Source of the DNA: Sphingobacterium sp. ML3W
GTDB taxonomy: Bacteria > Bacteroidota > Bacteroidia > Sphingobacteriales > Sphingobacteriaceae
Assembly: GCF_029542085.1 (NCBI RefSeq)
Contig: NZ_CP107036.1
Location: 3,472,001 to 3,536,000, forward strand
Reading direction: 5' to 3'
Length of the DNA stretch: 64,000 bases
The position numbers were made by a program, and so were the translations under genes. This document shows, piece after piece, positions 1 to 9,099 of this stretch (its first letter is position 1; each line of letters begins with the position of its first letter). The notes beneath the pieces are model-generated. The model searched no databases. It was not told the origin of the DNA and saw nothing but the letters and a program-made list of their open reading frames with translations.

Positions 1-279
1 GGGATTCGTTGCGATGCGATGGATGTAAACTGCTGGGTCGTCATTTCTCTCTTCCCAAATATCAGGGTCGTCGAATGTTGTCGCCCAGACACAGGCGATA
101 TCCTGATCAGTAATCATTTTCCATTGTCTACGCTCTTCCAGCTCCTGTTCGATAAGTTTCCGATCAAACTCAGGCCAATAAACCATGGATTTTGCCTTTT
201 GAAAATCAGTTGCAATCCTATAAAACTTAAAGATCGAATCAATATCGTAAAGTGTGCTATTCTGTATCTGTAATTCCAT
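1..279 (-). CDS. GNAT family N-acetyltransferase (partial, C-terminus outside window)
   Basis: This is the first 93 codons of a gene that runs off the left edge. Translating the reverse strand from the ATG at 279 gives an open frame ending in YIHRIATNP. That string is typical of the beta-4 strand of GCN5-related acetyltransferases, just before the acetyl-CoA pyrophosphate-binding loop, which lies outside the window. The upstream residues (IFKFYRIATDFQ, then an ITDQDIACVWATTF strand) fit the N-terminal half of the fold. The acetyl acceptor cannot be inferred. A TAnnTTTG -7 element (TAACTTTG, 326-333 minus) lies about 47 bp upstream, so the gene probably has its own promoter. Confidence 0.75.
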   Translation of the reverse strand, partial: MELQIQNSTLYDIDSIFKFYRIATDFQKAKSMVYWPEFDRKLIEQELEERRQWKMITDQDIACVWATTFDDPDIWEERNDDPAVYIHRIATNP

Positions 280-325
280 GATGATGACTAAGCTATTTAT
301 AATAAAACTATGCCTAAAGCATATA

Positions 326-333
326 CAAAGTTA
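326..333 (-). promoter_or_regulatory. -7 promoter element of the GNAT gene
   Basis: On the minus strand this reads TAACTTTG, an exact match to the Bacteroidota -7 consensus TAnnTTTG. I see no clear -33 TTTG at the usual 19-20 bp. The placement in the gap between two minus-strand genes supports it. Confidence 0.4.
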
Positions 334-415
334 CAGTTCGGCGAATAGTAGTAATGGGTACAGATCAGATACATCTTGCGGTATCAGTCCTGGCTTCTGA
401 ACGAATATCATCCGC

Positions 416-1384
416 TTAAAATCGTCGCAATAGGGGTTGCGTACTACAGCGGAATGAACCACCAAAACTTCTGCTGATCTGGAAGTCAATATATTCGACA
501 TATATCCCATAAAGTGAAAGCTTATCGCCAATAGGTTTAAATACAGGGTCAGTGACGTATACATTGGGGTTGATCGGTAGACCGTTGGTTGCCAACTGCC
601 CGGCCTCGGTTAGGGTAACATTAATCTTATCCCATTGTTTTAAATGTTCCGGTATGCCCTCGAGAAAAGCATCTTCACAAACAACCATTAGCCCTTCACG
701 AATAAGTCCGAGTGCACAGTCCAAATGCAAAATATCCGGATGCAATCTTATTTCCTCGACCTGATAACCATAGGGTTTGAGTAATTTTGACAACCAACGA
801 ATTCCTAAGCTATTGGATGCAAGTCCAGAGTTACCGACAAATACCTGCTTGCCAAGTACCAACACATCCCCACCCTCGATAAAAGGCCCATGCCAACGCG
901 AAAGATCACTATGATCATGGATCGCGGGTTTGGGTGCAGCAACATAGAGGCAGTCATCTGGATAGACCTGTTGTTCAAAAATATCCCGGATCGGCAAGAT
1001 TTCATTTCTTCGTTGGAGAAAACGCAAGGAACCTTCGATGACAGCATTACCCACAGTAAAAAAAGGATCGCGTACAAAGAAGTTGGCATAGCCGTCTTTA
1101 GCTTCGGCTTCTTTCTCCAATTTTGTCAACTGACGGGGACGCAACACTTCTACCCCATATTTTTCCAGTACAGCAGCAAAATTTGCACGTTCAAGATCCC
1201 ATGCTTTTTGTTGCTCAGGATGCACTTCTGCGAAATCTTTTCCCGCATTTGCAACATCACTTTCAGTGTCGGTATAGGGGAGAAAACGAAGATCTTCCGC
1301 TCGAATTGCTTTCGGAAACCCAAACTCTGAAACCGCCAAGATCACTTTCTGCAAAGGAGCGAACTCATTTTCTACATATACCAT
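416..1384 (-). CDS. Amidinotransferase / dimethylarginine hydrolase-fold protein
   Basis: This 322-aa protein belongs to the guanidine-modifying superfamily (amidinotransferases, arginine deiminase, DDAH), pentein-fold enzymes with a catalytic Cys-His-acid triad. Visible elements in order are VRDPF (104-108), the acidic substrate-binding segment E170-G-G-D, the catalytic His in LHLD (H220) and the nucleophile Cys313 in GGSFRCST near the C-terminus. Length and motif order are closest to the glycine amidinotransferase-like/DDAH-like branch rather than to arginine deiminase (about 400 aa). The substrate is probably arginine or another guanidine compound; this is inference. The gene stands alone on the minus strand with a short leader. 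The C-terminus ends nine residues after the Cys, as in compact family members, so it looks intact. Confidence 0.85.
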   Translation of the reverse strand: MVYVENEFAPLQKVILAVSEFGFPKAIRAEDLRFLPYTDTESDVANAGKDFAEVHPEQQKAWDLERANFAAVLEKYGVEVLRPRQLTKLEKEAEAKDGYANFFVRDPFFTVGNAVIEGSLRFLQRRNEILPIRDIFEQQVYPDDCLYVAAPKPAIHDHSDLSRWHGPFIEGGDVLVLGKQVFVGNSGLASNSLGIRWLSKLLKPYGYQVEEIRLHPDILHLDCALGLIREGLMVVCEDAFLEGIPEHLKQWDKINVTLTEAGQLATNGLPINPNVYVTDPVFKPIGDKLSLYGIYVEYIDFQISRSFGGSFRCSTQPLLRRF

Positions 1385-1453
1385 AACAATAAAGCTTTTT
1401 ATAATACTACTGATTTTGCCTTAACTTAACAAAAAAATAAGATTTAAAAATCA

Positions 1454-1840
1454 CTATTGAATCCCCAATATCCACCTTACGTCGAAAATATCTGTTACTT
1501 CTACCAGCTGGTCTGTCTCATTATTTCCCAATACAGCTTGTCGTCCAGCCGCAAGCTTGGTGACAAGACGACCACGATCAATCACATTTGTACAAGGCAA
1601 AAACACTGAAAGATAATTGCCAATTTTTCGTCCATCATCATGTACCAGATCCGAGCCGTAGATGACCACACTTGGGGAAGTAAGAGAGGCACTTACAATG
1701 GGTAACTCTGAATACCCATTTATCTTTTTATCCAGCCTGTCAAAATGTAGGCTTCCGCCAAAACAGGACTGATAAAAACGAAGTGCCTTTCTACAATTCC
1801 CTGAAAACGTGATAAAAACCCCGCTTCTTAACCCTTCCAT
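1454..1840 (-). CDS. VOC superfamily (PhnB/glyoxalase-like) protein
   Basis: This 128-aa protein starts with GVFITFSGNCRKALRFYQ..FGG, the usual beta-alpha start of PhnB-like members of the vicinal oxygen chelate fold. Such small proteins include bleomycin-resistance-like and glyoxalase-like enzymes, but most PhnB-type members have no proven activity. The metal-ligand pattern of true glyoxalases is not obvious here. It is the last gene of a minus-strand cluster with two SRPBCC proteins and a DoxX-like membrane protein. The stop of the upstream gene lies 12 bp before its ATG, so co-transcription is likely. Confidence 0.7.
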   Translation of the reverse strand: MEGLRSGVFITFSGNCRKALRFYQSCFGGSLHFDRLDKKINGYSELPIVSASLTSPSVVIYGSDLVHDDGRKIGNYLSVFLPCTNVIDRGRLVTKLAAGRQAVLGNNETDQLVEVTDIFDVRWILGIQ

Positions 1841-1852
1841 ATCCTAAATTAA

Positions 1853-2302
1853 TTATGCGTCTGGTATGACGGGTTCTACAAGTTTTTTCATTTTTTCCAA
1901 AGATTCCTGCCAGCCCAGGTAACACATTTCAGCAGGAATAACTTCAGGAATTCCTGTTTGCTCTATTTTAAGTTCAGTACCACAGCTGACAGCACGCAGT
2001 GAAACTGTGGTTGTCATTTCTCCGGGTAAATTCGGATCATCAAAGCGGTCAACATACTTGATAAATTCATTGGGTGTAATTTCCAAATACTCTCCCCCAA
2101 AGGAATGACCATGACCTGTACCAAAATTGATAAACGTCATCTTAAATTGACCACCGACTTTAAAATCCATCTGTTGTACAGTACAGACAAAACCATAAGG
2201 AGGCAACCAAGTAGCGTGCGCTACTGGATCCGCGAATGCGCGGAAGACTTTTTCAGGGCTTGCCTGAATAACCCGATGTAAAGAAACACTATTTGTTTTC
2301 AT
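1853..2302 (-). CDS. SRPBCC (AHSA1-like) domain protein
   Basis: This 149-aa single-domain protein begins with the family signature HRVIQASPEKVFRAFADPVAHATWLPP. It shows the conserved WxxP and the D-F-K-V-G-G-Q-F strand typical of bacterial activator-of-Hsp90-ATPase-like START/Bet v1 folds. These proteins bind hydrophobic ligands in a helix-grip cavity; enzymatic roles are mostly unknown. It lies directly upstream of the VOC gene and about 100 bp downstream of the DoxX-like gene. SRPBCC/DoxX/VOC clusters recur in Bacteroidota, often beside a regulator, as here. Confidence 0.85.
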   Translation of the reverse strand: MKTNSVSLHRVIQASPEKVFRAFADPVAHATWLPPYGFVCTVQQMDFKVGGQFKMTFINFGTGHGHSFGGEYLEITPNEFIKYVDRFDDPNLPGEMTTTVSLRAVSCGTELKIEQTGIPEVIPAEMCYLGWQESLEKMKKLVEPVIPDA

Positions 2303-2409
2303 CTCGATTGATTGTTTATAATGTAAATAGATAATACTACTTTTTGTTCTTTCTAATAAATTTTCGCAGGATCCAACCTTTCGGAAGCGAACACTGTCAT
2401 ACCAAGATA

Positions 2410-2829
2410 TTACGATATCGCCGATGCGCCAGTATGTGCATTCTGCTGCGAGGTACGACTTGCACCAGCTAGCTTGGACCGATAGACATAAGATAACATC
2501 AGTATACCCAATACGATAAGTGGCAATAACATATAGGTTATATTTTTATCCACACACGCATGACTGATAAAGGCAAATAGTAAACTGAATGTCAATCCTG
2601 CGTAAGCCCATTCTTTTAGCTTAGCCGGAAACTGTGGAATAGCAATGGCAATAACCCCAAGAACCTTACAGATAATAAGGGCATAGGCAAAATAATCAGG
2701 GTAACCCAAGGGTTTGGTTCCTGCATTCATATATTGCGGTGCAAATAGTAATGTGCCCAGTGGCATAACGCCTTCCCAGATAACAATAAATATTGTCGCT
2801 ATCCAGAAGATAATTTTATTCTTTTTCAT
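2410..2829 (-). CDS. DoxX-like integral membrane protein
   Basis: This 139-aa protein has four hydrophobic segments (about 8-27, 46-65, 74-91 and 97-115). A GYPDYFAYALIICKVLGVIAI stretch matches the DoxX-like family, four-helix inner-membrane proteins of uncertain role. It sits between two SRPBCC genes on the same strand, 21 bp downstream of the first, so it is probably in the same operon. The C-terminal tail is polar, rich in Ser/Ala/Thr, and probably soluble. Function is not predictable beyond membrane location. Confidence 0.75.
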   Translation of the reverse strand: MKKNKIIFWIATIFIVIWEGVMPLGTLLFAPQYMNAGTKPLGYPDYFAYALIICKVLGVIAIAIPQFPAKLKEWAYAGLTFSLLFAFISHACVDKNITYMLLPLIVLGILMLSYVYRSKLAGASRTSQQNAHTGASAIS

Positions 2830-2850
2830 GATGTTGGTATTTTGTGGTGA

Positions 2851-3273
2851 TTAATTTGTTGATTCAACGTGTTTTACAAAATTATTGAGAATAGCTTGCC
2901 AACCTTGCTTCTGAAATTCAGGATCATTCATCTGCTCCGCATCAAAAGTGGTACTCATCATTGTCTTTCCATCTCTTTCGGAAAACACTGTGCTTACTGT
3001 CCGACCATCAGACATGGTATAGGCGATTTCCTGATGCAATTCAACCTTATCATAAGTTCCCTCAAAATCGAACCCAAAACTTCCATCCTTTGCTTCCATC
3101 CGATTTTTAAAAGTGCCATTCACACGCAAGTCGTTTTGACTGCTTGGACAATGCCAGCTTTCATCCGCGGCATTCCATTGCATAATATCTGCTGGCGCAT
3201 TCCATTGTTGCCATACCTTTTCTACTGGCGCGTTTACCGCTGCTTCTACCTTAATTTTTGTTTGTCTTTCCAT
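2851..3273 (-). CDS. SRPBCC (AHSA1-like) domain protein, first gene of cluster
   Basis: This 140-aa START/Bet v1-fold protein has KIKVEAAVNAPVEKVWQQWNAP at the N-terminus, followed by W-N-A-A-D-E-S-W-H, features of the Aha1-C-like bacterial subfamily. The C-terminus (QKGWQAILNNFVKHVES) matches the usual terminal helix. It is the promoter-proximal gene of the 1454-3273 cluster. It diverges from the DJ-1/AraC regulator at 3411 across about 137 bp, so that regulator is the best candidate to control it. A near-consensus -7 element (CATCTTTG, minus strand, 3306-3313) lies about 33 bp upstream. Confidence 0.85.
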   Translation of the reverse strand: MERQTKIKVEAAVNAPVEKVWQQWNAPADIMQWNAADESWHCPSSQNDLRVNGTFKNRMEAKDGSFGFDFEGTYDKVELHQEIAYTMSDGRTVSTVFSERDGKTMMSTTFDAEQMNDPEFQKQGWQAILNNFVKHVESTN

Positions 3274-3410
3274 GATTTCTTTTTATTTGTTGATTATGAT
3301 ATAGCAAAGATGCGAAGGATTTTAAGGGGAGGTACATTGTAAAAACGACAACTTTAGGGGTGGATTACGACAAAAACAATTTGTACCTTTATCTTATAAA
3401 TCAAAAAGAT

Positions 3411-4379
3411 ATGCAAATCTCTGTTTTTGTTCCCCAATATGGTACTATTGAAGGCATTACACCAGCATTTAGAACCTTTCTCACGGCCAATGAATTTCTT
3501 TCGGCTTTTGGAAAAAAACCGATATTCAATGTTGAGTATGTAGGTCTTAGTGAATATGTACCGGCTAATAGTGGTGAGTATACCATAAAAACCAATCGTT
3601 TGCTGCAAGATGTGGAACGGACAGATTTATTAATCATACCACCGACTTTCGGAGATGTTGACACCGGAATAAAGGATAATGCCGAAGCAATACCCTATTT
3701 CAGAAAACTCCATTTAAAAGGTACCCGCCTGGCCAGCTTATGTGTGGGAGCTTTCCTCTTAGCCGAAACGGGTTTATTAAATGGTAAAAAATGCTCAACC
3801 CATTGGGCCTATGTGAGCGAATTCAAGGAAAAATACCCTGAAATAGAAGTGGAAGATGGGGCAGTTATTACAGAAAACGATAATATTTACAGCAGTGGTG
3901 GTGCCAGCAGTCTATGGAATTTGATTCTATATCTTGTCGAAAAATTTTCCGACCGTGAAACGGCAGTTATGATAGCCAAATATTTTGCGCTGGATATCAG
4001 TCGTGATAGTCAGTCCCAATTTGCGATATTCCGCGGCCAACGCAATCACGAAGATCTGGATATCCAAAAAGCGCAGGACTACATTGAACTGAAGTATGAG
4101 GAAAAAATTACGGTCGAAGATTTAGCCAATTTTGTTAATATTGGCCGCCGAACTTTTGAACGAAGATTTAAAGAAGCAACAAATAATACACCCGTGGAAT
4201 ATATCCAGCGTGTACGCATAGAGGCCGCAAAGAAATTTTTTGAAGCTTCAAGGAAGAATGTTTCCCAAGTGATGTATGATGTCGGATACACAGATACAAA
4301 AGCATTTCGGGATATTTTCAAAAAAATAACAGGCCTTACTCCAATAGAGTATCGAAACAAATTTGCTAAAGTCGCTTAA
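3411..4379 (+). CDS. GlxA-type transcriptional regulator (DJ-1/PfpI domain plus AraC HTH)
   Basis: This 322-aa regulator joins an N-terminal DJ-1/PfpI (class I amidotransferase-like) domain to a C-terminal AraC/XylS DNA-binding domain with two HTH motifs (about residues 220-322, ending in the GLTPIEYRNKF signature). The nucleophile elbow reads L-C111-V-G-A-F, so the Cys is retained. In this family the N-terminal domain usually senses a ligand rather than acting as a protease. I chose the ATG at 3411 over an in-frame GTG at 3360 because the protein then begins MQISVFVP, the first strand of the fold, and because TACCTTTA (3383-3390), near the -7 consensus, would lie within the longer version. 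It diverges from the SRPBCC/DoxX/VOC cluster. Confidence 0.85.
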   Translation: MQISVFVPQYGTIEGITPAFRTFLTANEFLSAFGKKPIFNVEYVGLSEYVPANSGEYTIKTNRLLQDVERTDLLIIPPTFGDVDTGIKDNAEAIPYFRKLHLKGTRLASLCVGAFLLAETGLLNGKKCSTHWAYVSEFKEKYPEIEVEDGAVITENDNIYSSGGASSLWNLILYLVEKFSDRETAVMIAKYFALDISRDSQSQFAIFRGQRNHEDLDIQKAQDYIELKYEEKITVEDLANFVNIGRRTFERRFKEATNNTPVEYIQRVRIEAAKKFFEASRKNVSQVMYDVGYTDTKAFRDIFKKITGLTPIEYRNKFAKVA

Positions 4380-4431
4380 GATAGAACGACTTATTAACAA
4401 AAAGTAGCTGTATAGCATAGCAATAAAATCA

Positions 4432-4459
4432 GAAAGCCACCCGGTATCAGGTGGCTTTC
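4432..4459. terminator. Bidirectional hairpin terminator between convergent genes
   Basis: A perfect 10-bp inverted repeat (GAAAGCCACC, 8-nt loop, GGTGGCTTTC) lies 52 bp after the regulator stop and 18 bp beyond the DUF885 lipoprotein stop. It is GC-rich for this genome. No strong T-run follows on the plus strand, while the minus side runs into TGATTTTATTG. Confidence 0.7.
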
Positions 4460-4477
4460 CAATGCGGTTTCTTATAC

Positions 4478-6235
4478 CTATTTTTTCAGCATCATTTCCC
4501 GGATATATTTTACGGGCGAATTACCAAAGCTCAGAAATTTCTCATTGAAGGCTTTCAGCTTAAATTGAGCACCCTCCTCCTTTTTCACAGCCTCTCTTAA
4601 ATCATAGATTTCTTTATATCCCGTAAAATAAGATGTTAGCTGTACGCTACTGACAGATACCCTTTTCCATTTCCCAGCGGCCTCTGCCTGTTGTTGAAAT
4701 GCCTCGTCAACCAATAAATGCATAGCATCCTTTTCACTCATATTCTTCACATGCACACTATAGTCCAAAATAGCATTACATACAGTACGTAGATGCCATT
4801 TATACCACATCAACCACATTTCAGGTGCATTATCGCCATAGCCATTTTCTAACATCATCTGCTCGGTATATACAGCCCAGCCTTCGATCATGGCTCCATT
4901 ACCCAAAACACTCTTGATTAAGCTAGGCGACTGGTTGGCATAGACCAACTGCGTATAATGCCCAGGAATAGCTTCGTGGATATTCAGAATCTGCAAAATA
5001 TAGTGATTATATTCCCGCAGATAGCTTTCTGAAGCTTCTTTGGTCCATCCGGCAAGGCTACCAACATTATAATACGTATTCCCACCTTTATCATAAGGCC
5101 CTGGAGCACTGATAGACGCTCCAGCAACACCGGCCATATAAGCAGGTTCTTTCCGTACAACCAAAGGTTTGCTATCATCTATGTACAGGAGATCTTTGTT
5201 TTTCACAAATTCCACCAATTTTGGAATCTGCGCTTCAATGGCCGATTGAAATTCATCTGCTTTGACGTGATTGACAGACAAGGTATCAATCATCTTGCGA
5301 ATCAGCACTAAACTATCTGTGGGCTGTACCGTCTTTCCAAAATACTTTGGCCACAGTTCCTTACTGATTTTATACATTTCGCCATGTAAATAGCTCTTAC
5401 GTGCCATTGCCGCATCATAGATCTGTGCAGCAGTAGACCCCGACTGGATATCAAACTTGAACTTTTGATCGTATAGCTCCTGCCCCAATCTAAAGCTTCG
5501 TGGCGATGGATTCGGATTCGTTTTTAAAAATGTTACAAATCCATTGATCGCCTTTACGGCTTGATCGGCTTTCGCTTGAATAGCAGCTTTTTCAGTCGCT
5601 GGAAGACTAGATTTTTTCAAGGAATCACGTAGATCCGTTTCAAACACAGATAATCCGCCCAAATTCTGCTGTATAGCCAGATCTGTTAATACCAACGCTG
5701 GATTCTTAATCTGTCCTTTCGCAGCCTCATAATAAGCTGGAATTTGTGCCATCCGTTGTTCAATAGCGTGAAGACGATCATGCAATGGAGCATAATTCTC
5801 AGCCAACATAAAGGCGATAGTTCCACTTACATTGTAGGATGAAGGATTCCACTCATAAGAACGCTCTTTTTCAATTGACCATACATTAGATTCTAGGTAA
5901 TTCTGGATCAAATGGTAATCGGTCTGTTGGGAGAGATTCAGCTCGTTCAGATCAAAACTTTTCAAATGATCTAAATGTTGCTTAGAAAATTCCAAACGTA
6001 ATGCCCTGCTTTTGGCATCGGGTATCGTTAACAGCGAATCGTATCGATGAAAACCCACCTGTGTAGCCCATTCTGGATTTTCTTTCCAGAGCTGCTCGAT
6101 GAATCGATCTTCATAAGCTTTAAAATTTGCATTCGAAGTCGTATCCGCAAGGGCTTTTTTTGTATTGGATCCCGACCCACAGGAAGCCAGGATTCCCAAA
6201 CCCAGGACAGTGAATGTATATGTTATCAGTTTCAT
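4478..6235 (-). CDS. DUF885 family lipoprotein, putative metallopeptidase-like
   Basis: This 585-aa protein has a lipoprotein signal peptide (hydrophobic segment, then LASC with Cys19 as the lipidation site). It carries the DUF885 domain, including the diagnostic HEAIPGH motif around residue 420 and a downstream EGWAVYTEQM segment that supplies a further acidic ligand. DUF885 proteins resemble M3/M32-like zinc carboxypeptidases; the pattern suggests a periplasm- or outer-membrane-anchored metallopeptidase, though activity is unproven for most members. The length is normal for the family. It lies downstream of mgtA on the same strand, separated by 93 bp containing a large inverted repeat, so it is probably transcribed separately. 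Confidence 0.85.
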   Translation of the reverse strand: MKLITYTFTVLGLGILASCGSGSNTKKALADTTSNANFKAYEDRFIEQLWKENPEWATQVGFHRYDSLLTIPDAKSRALRLEFSKQHLDHLKSFDLNELNLSQQTDYHLIQNYLESNVWSIEKERSYEWNPSSYNVSGTIAFMLAENYAPLHDRLHAIEQRMAQIPAYYEAAKGQIKNPALVLTDLAIQQNLGGLSVFETDLRDSLKKSSLPATEKAAIQAKADQAVKAINGFVTFLKTNPNPSPRSFRLGQELYDQKFKFDIQSGSTAAQIYDAAMARKSYLHGEMYKISKELWPKYFGKTVQPTDSLVLIRKMIDTLSVNHVKADEFQSAIEAQIPKLVEFVKNKDLLYIDDSKPLVVRKEPAYMAGVAGASISAPGPYDKGGNTYYNVGSLAGWTKEASESYLREYNHYILQILNIHEAIPGHYTQLVYANQSPSLIKSVLGNGAMIEGWAVYTEQMMLENGYGDNAPEMWLMWYKWHLRTVCNAILDYSVHVKNMSEKDAMHLLVDEAFQQQAEAAGKWKRVSVSSVQLTSYFTGYKEIYDLREAVKKEEGAQFKLKAFNEKFLSFGNSPVKYIREMMLKK

Positions 6236-6243
6236 TGGAGTAA

Positions 6244-6283
6244 TTTGATTAAAAATAACAATTGTTGTTGATTTTTAATCAAA
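6244..6283. promoter_or_regulatory. 13-bp inverted repeat between mgtA and the DUF885 gene
   Basis: The arms TTTGATTAAAAAT and ATTTTTAATCAAA are perfectly complementary around a 14-nt spacer that itself contains the palindrome AACAATTGTT. It ends 8 bp before the ATG of the lipoprotein gene and starts 46 bp after the mgtA stop. It could be an AT-rich terminator for mgtCA or an operator/leader structure for the lipoprotein gene. The absence of a following T-run makes a pure terminator role uncertain. Confidence 0.5.
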
Positions 6284-6328
6284 CCACCTCAAGGATTTTA
6301 CAATTAAAAATAGTTCCATCATTTTTAC

Positions 6329-9034
6329 TTACAGCCAGGTATGGAATTTTCTGATAAACCAATTCTTAACAAACTGTGTCAACAAACAATAACCGATCAA
6401 AATAACTATCAGCCAAGGAAAATAAGACAATGGTAGCGCCTGTAATTTCAAAGCCTCCGCAAAAGGTGAAAATGGCAGCAGAATACCGATAACCATAACC
6501 AAGGTAGTCAAAGCCACAACAGGAGCTGCAGCCCAGCTTTGTATAAAAGGTATTTTGCGTGTACGGATCATATGGATGATCAAAGTCTGTGAAAGCAGTC
6601 CTTCGACAAACCACCCCGATTGAAAAAGCGTCTGATGTTCGGCCGTATTTGCCTTGAAGACAAAATACATTAATGCAAATGTCGCAAAATCAAAGATAGA
6701 ACTGATCGGACCAATAAAAAGCATAAACTTTGACACACTCCCCGCATCCCATTTTTTCGGTTCTAGAATAAATTCTTCATCCATACTGTCCCAAGGAATA
6801 GAAACCTGTGAAATATCATATAAAAGATTCTGTATCAGCAGGTGAACCGGCAACATCGGTAAAAAAGGAAGAAACGCGCTTGCACCGAGCATACTGAACA
6901 TATTTCCAAAATTACTACTGGCTGTCATCTTAATATATTTAATGATGTTACCAAAAGTACGTCGACCATAGATCACGCCTTTTCGCAGAACCATCAGATC
7001 TTTTTCCAATAGGATGATATCCGCACTTTCTTTGGTAATATCCACTGCCGTGTCCACACTAATGCCCACATCAGCCTCTTTAATTGCCGCAGCATCATTA
7101 ATACCATCGCCCATAAAACCGACAGTATGTCCCTTGGCGCGTAGAGCTTTCACCACACGTACTTTTTGCAATGGACTTAATTTTGCAAAAACAGAAACGT
7201 CAACGATACATTGATCCAATTCTTGATCATTGATCTGATCCAGTTCGCTACCATTAATAATACGTTTCACAGGGATCCCCACGTCATTACAGATTTTACG
7301 TGTGACGATCTCATTGTCTCCTGTCAGCACTTTTACAGCTACCCCCAATTTATGCAGGGCTTCAATTGCTGGTGCTGCAGAAGGTTTGGCTGGATCCAAA
7401 AAACCGATAAAACCAGTCAATGTTAACTGGGCTTCATCAGCAACGGCATAAGTCAATGGATGTGATCCCTCAAATTCCCGAATGGCAACCAACAACACGC
7501 GCAAACCTTCTTCATTCATCTTTTTTGATGTATTCAGCACGATTCTCCGCATGGTATCATCCATAGGTACAGTGCGATCATTTTCAATATGCAGGCTACG
7601 ATCATCCCCAGGATCAAAAGCATGGGTACACAATTCCAGCATTTCCTCCACAGCCCCCTTGCAGATCAAAAGATGCTTACCATTGTACTTTTTTAGAATG
7701 ACCGACATTCTTCGCCGTTGAAAATCAAAGGGTATCTCATCCACTTTCAGGTATTGATCTTCCACTTTTAGATAATCATGCAGTTCAACATGTTCCAGTA
7801 CAGCCTTATCCATCAAATTTTTTAAGCCTGTCTGATGAAAACTATTGAGGTAGGCCCATTTGAGTACCTCGTCATCTTCCACACCATAGACATTGAGATG
7901 CTTTTCCATCACAATCTTGTCCAGGGTCAGTGTACCTGTTTTATCCGTACAGAGAATATCCATCGCACCGATATTCTGAATGGAATTCAGACGTTTGACA
8001 ATGACTTTACGTTTACTCATATTAACCGCTCCTTTAGCCAGATTTGCTGTTACAATCATGGGCAGCATCTCAGGTGTGAGCCCTACGGCCACAGCAATCG
8101 CAAATAACAACGCTTCGGTCCAATTCCCTTTCATCAGGCCGTTGATCAAAAAGATCAGTGGAACCATCACCAACATAAAGCGAATAAGTAGAAAACTCAC
8201 CTTGTTTATCCCTTTGTCAAAACTTGTTTCAGGCCGTTCGCCTGTAATGGATTTACTGAGGCTTCCAAAATAAGTATAGTTACCTGTAGTTACAATAATC
8301 GCTATAGCTGAACCACTAACAACATTGGTTCCCATAAAACAGATATTGCTAAGGGCAATGGCCTGCTTTTCTTTTGCATCCCGAATTGGCAAATAATTCT
8401 TCTCTACGGGAAGCGCCTCTCCCGTCAGCATGCTTTCACTCACAAAAAGATCCTTACTCTGTATAATCCGGCAATCGGAGGGAATCATATCGCCTGCAGA
8501 GAGATAAACAATATCCCCTGGTACGAGCTCAGCAATAGAGATCTCTCGTCGTCCTTTGAATTTTCGCAATACAGTAGCTGTGGTCTTCACCATTCCTTTG
8601 AGTTTCTCAGCTGCCGCATTACTTCTATACTCCTGTATAAAACGTAAGAGGGCACTGATCAATACCATAATAGAAACCACAAAGACAGTCTTATAATCTC
8701 TGTCATCCGGTGATGCAAGCCAGACATCTAGAACGAAAGAGACAGCAGCAATGACAAGCAATATGTAAATAAAGGGATTAGCGAATGCCATTATCAATTG
8801 GATATACCATTTAGGAGCCTTTTGATGTTGTATTTCATTCAGTCCAAATTTCTGGCGGCGCTCAACCGCCATATCCTCTGTAATCCCCTCATCACTACTT
8901 TCCAGCATAGCACAAGCCATTTTTTCATCCTGACTCGCGACTTCATGCAATTTGGTGATCGTTCCCACGTTCATACCATTTGAACTAATCATGCTATGCA
9001 ATGGATTTCTTATTTTGTCTCTAACGCTGATCAT
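6329..9034 (-). CDS. mgtA: Magnesium-translocating P-type ATPase
   Basis: This 901-aa P3B-type ATPase imports Mg2+ across the inner membrane at the cost of ATP. It contains an N-terminal cation-ATPase domain, the actuator TGEALPVEKN segment (about residue 205), the phosphorylation motif DKTGTLT (about residue 365), the hinge motif GDGINDAAA (about residue 645) and a C-terminal block of transmembrane helices. Length matches MgtA/MgtB (about 900 aa). MGDGINDAAAIKEADVGISV and the C-terminal SNFGNMFSMLGAS segment are typical of the magnesium subgroup rather than Ca2+ or Na+/K+ pumps. It follows mgtC on the same strand with a 65-bp gap, the same pairing as the mgtCB operon of Salmonella, so low-Mg2+ induction is likely. 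Confidence 0.95.
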   Translation of the reverse strand: MISVRDKIRNPLHSMISSNGMNVGTITKLHEVASQDEKMACAMLESSDEGITEDMAVERRQKFGLNEIQHQKAPKWYIQLIMAFANPFIYILLVIAAVSFVLDVWLASPDDRDYKTVFVVSIMVLISALLRFIQEYRSNAAAEKLKGMVKTTATVLRKFKGRREISIAELVPGDIVYLSAGDMIPSDCRIIQSKDLFVSESMLTGEALPVEKNYLPIRDAKEKQAIALSNICFMGTNVVSGSAIAIIVTTGNYTYFGSLSKSITGERPETSFDKGINKVSFLLIRFMLVMVPLIFLINGLMKGNWTEALLFAIAVAVGLTPEMLPMIVTANLAKGAVNMSKRKVIVKRLNSIQNIGAMDILCTDKTGTLTLDKIVMEKHLNVYGVEDDEVLKWAYLNSFHQTGLKNLMDKAVLEHVELHDYLKVEDQYLKVDEIPFDFQRRRMSVILKKYNGKHLLICKGAVEEMLELCTHAFDPGDDRSLHIENDRTVPMDDTMRRIVLNTSKKMNEEGLRVLLVAIREFEGSHPLTYAVADEAQLTLTGFIGFLDPAKPSAAPAIEALHKLGVAVKVLTGDNEIVTRKICNDVGIPVKRIINGSELDQINDQELDQCIVDVSVFAKLSPLQKVRVVKALRAKGHTVGFMGDGINDAAAIKEADVGISVDTAVDITKESADIILLEKDLMVLRKGVIYGRRTFGNIIKYIKMTASSNFGNMFSMLGASAFLPFLPMLPVHLLIQNLLYDISQVSIPWDSMDEEFILEPKKWDAGSVSKFMLFIGPISSIFDFATFALMYFVFKANTAEHQTLFQSGWFVEGLLSQTLIIHMIRTRKIPFIQSWAAAPVVALTTLVMVIGILLPFSPFAEALKLQALPLSYFPWLIVILIGYCLLTQFVKNWFIRKFHTWL

Positions 9035-9099
9035 AACCCTAGTCTTTGTTTAATTTATATGCGATACAACTTACCGCCACAAGAAGTGGCACAACAGTT

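Noticed and set aside
331..564. A second frame overlapping the end of the amidinotransferase gene, suggesting a frameshift
   Set aside because: The main frame keeps the catalytic Cys and ends like other compact family members; the second frame has no resemblance to a C-terminus.
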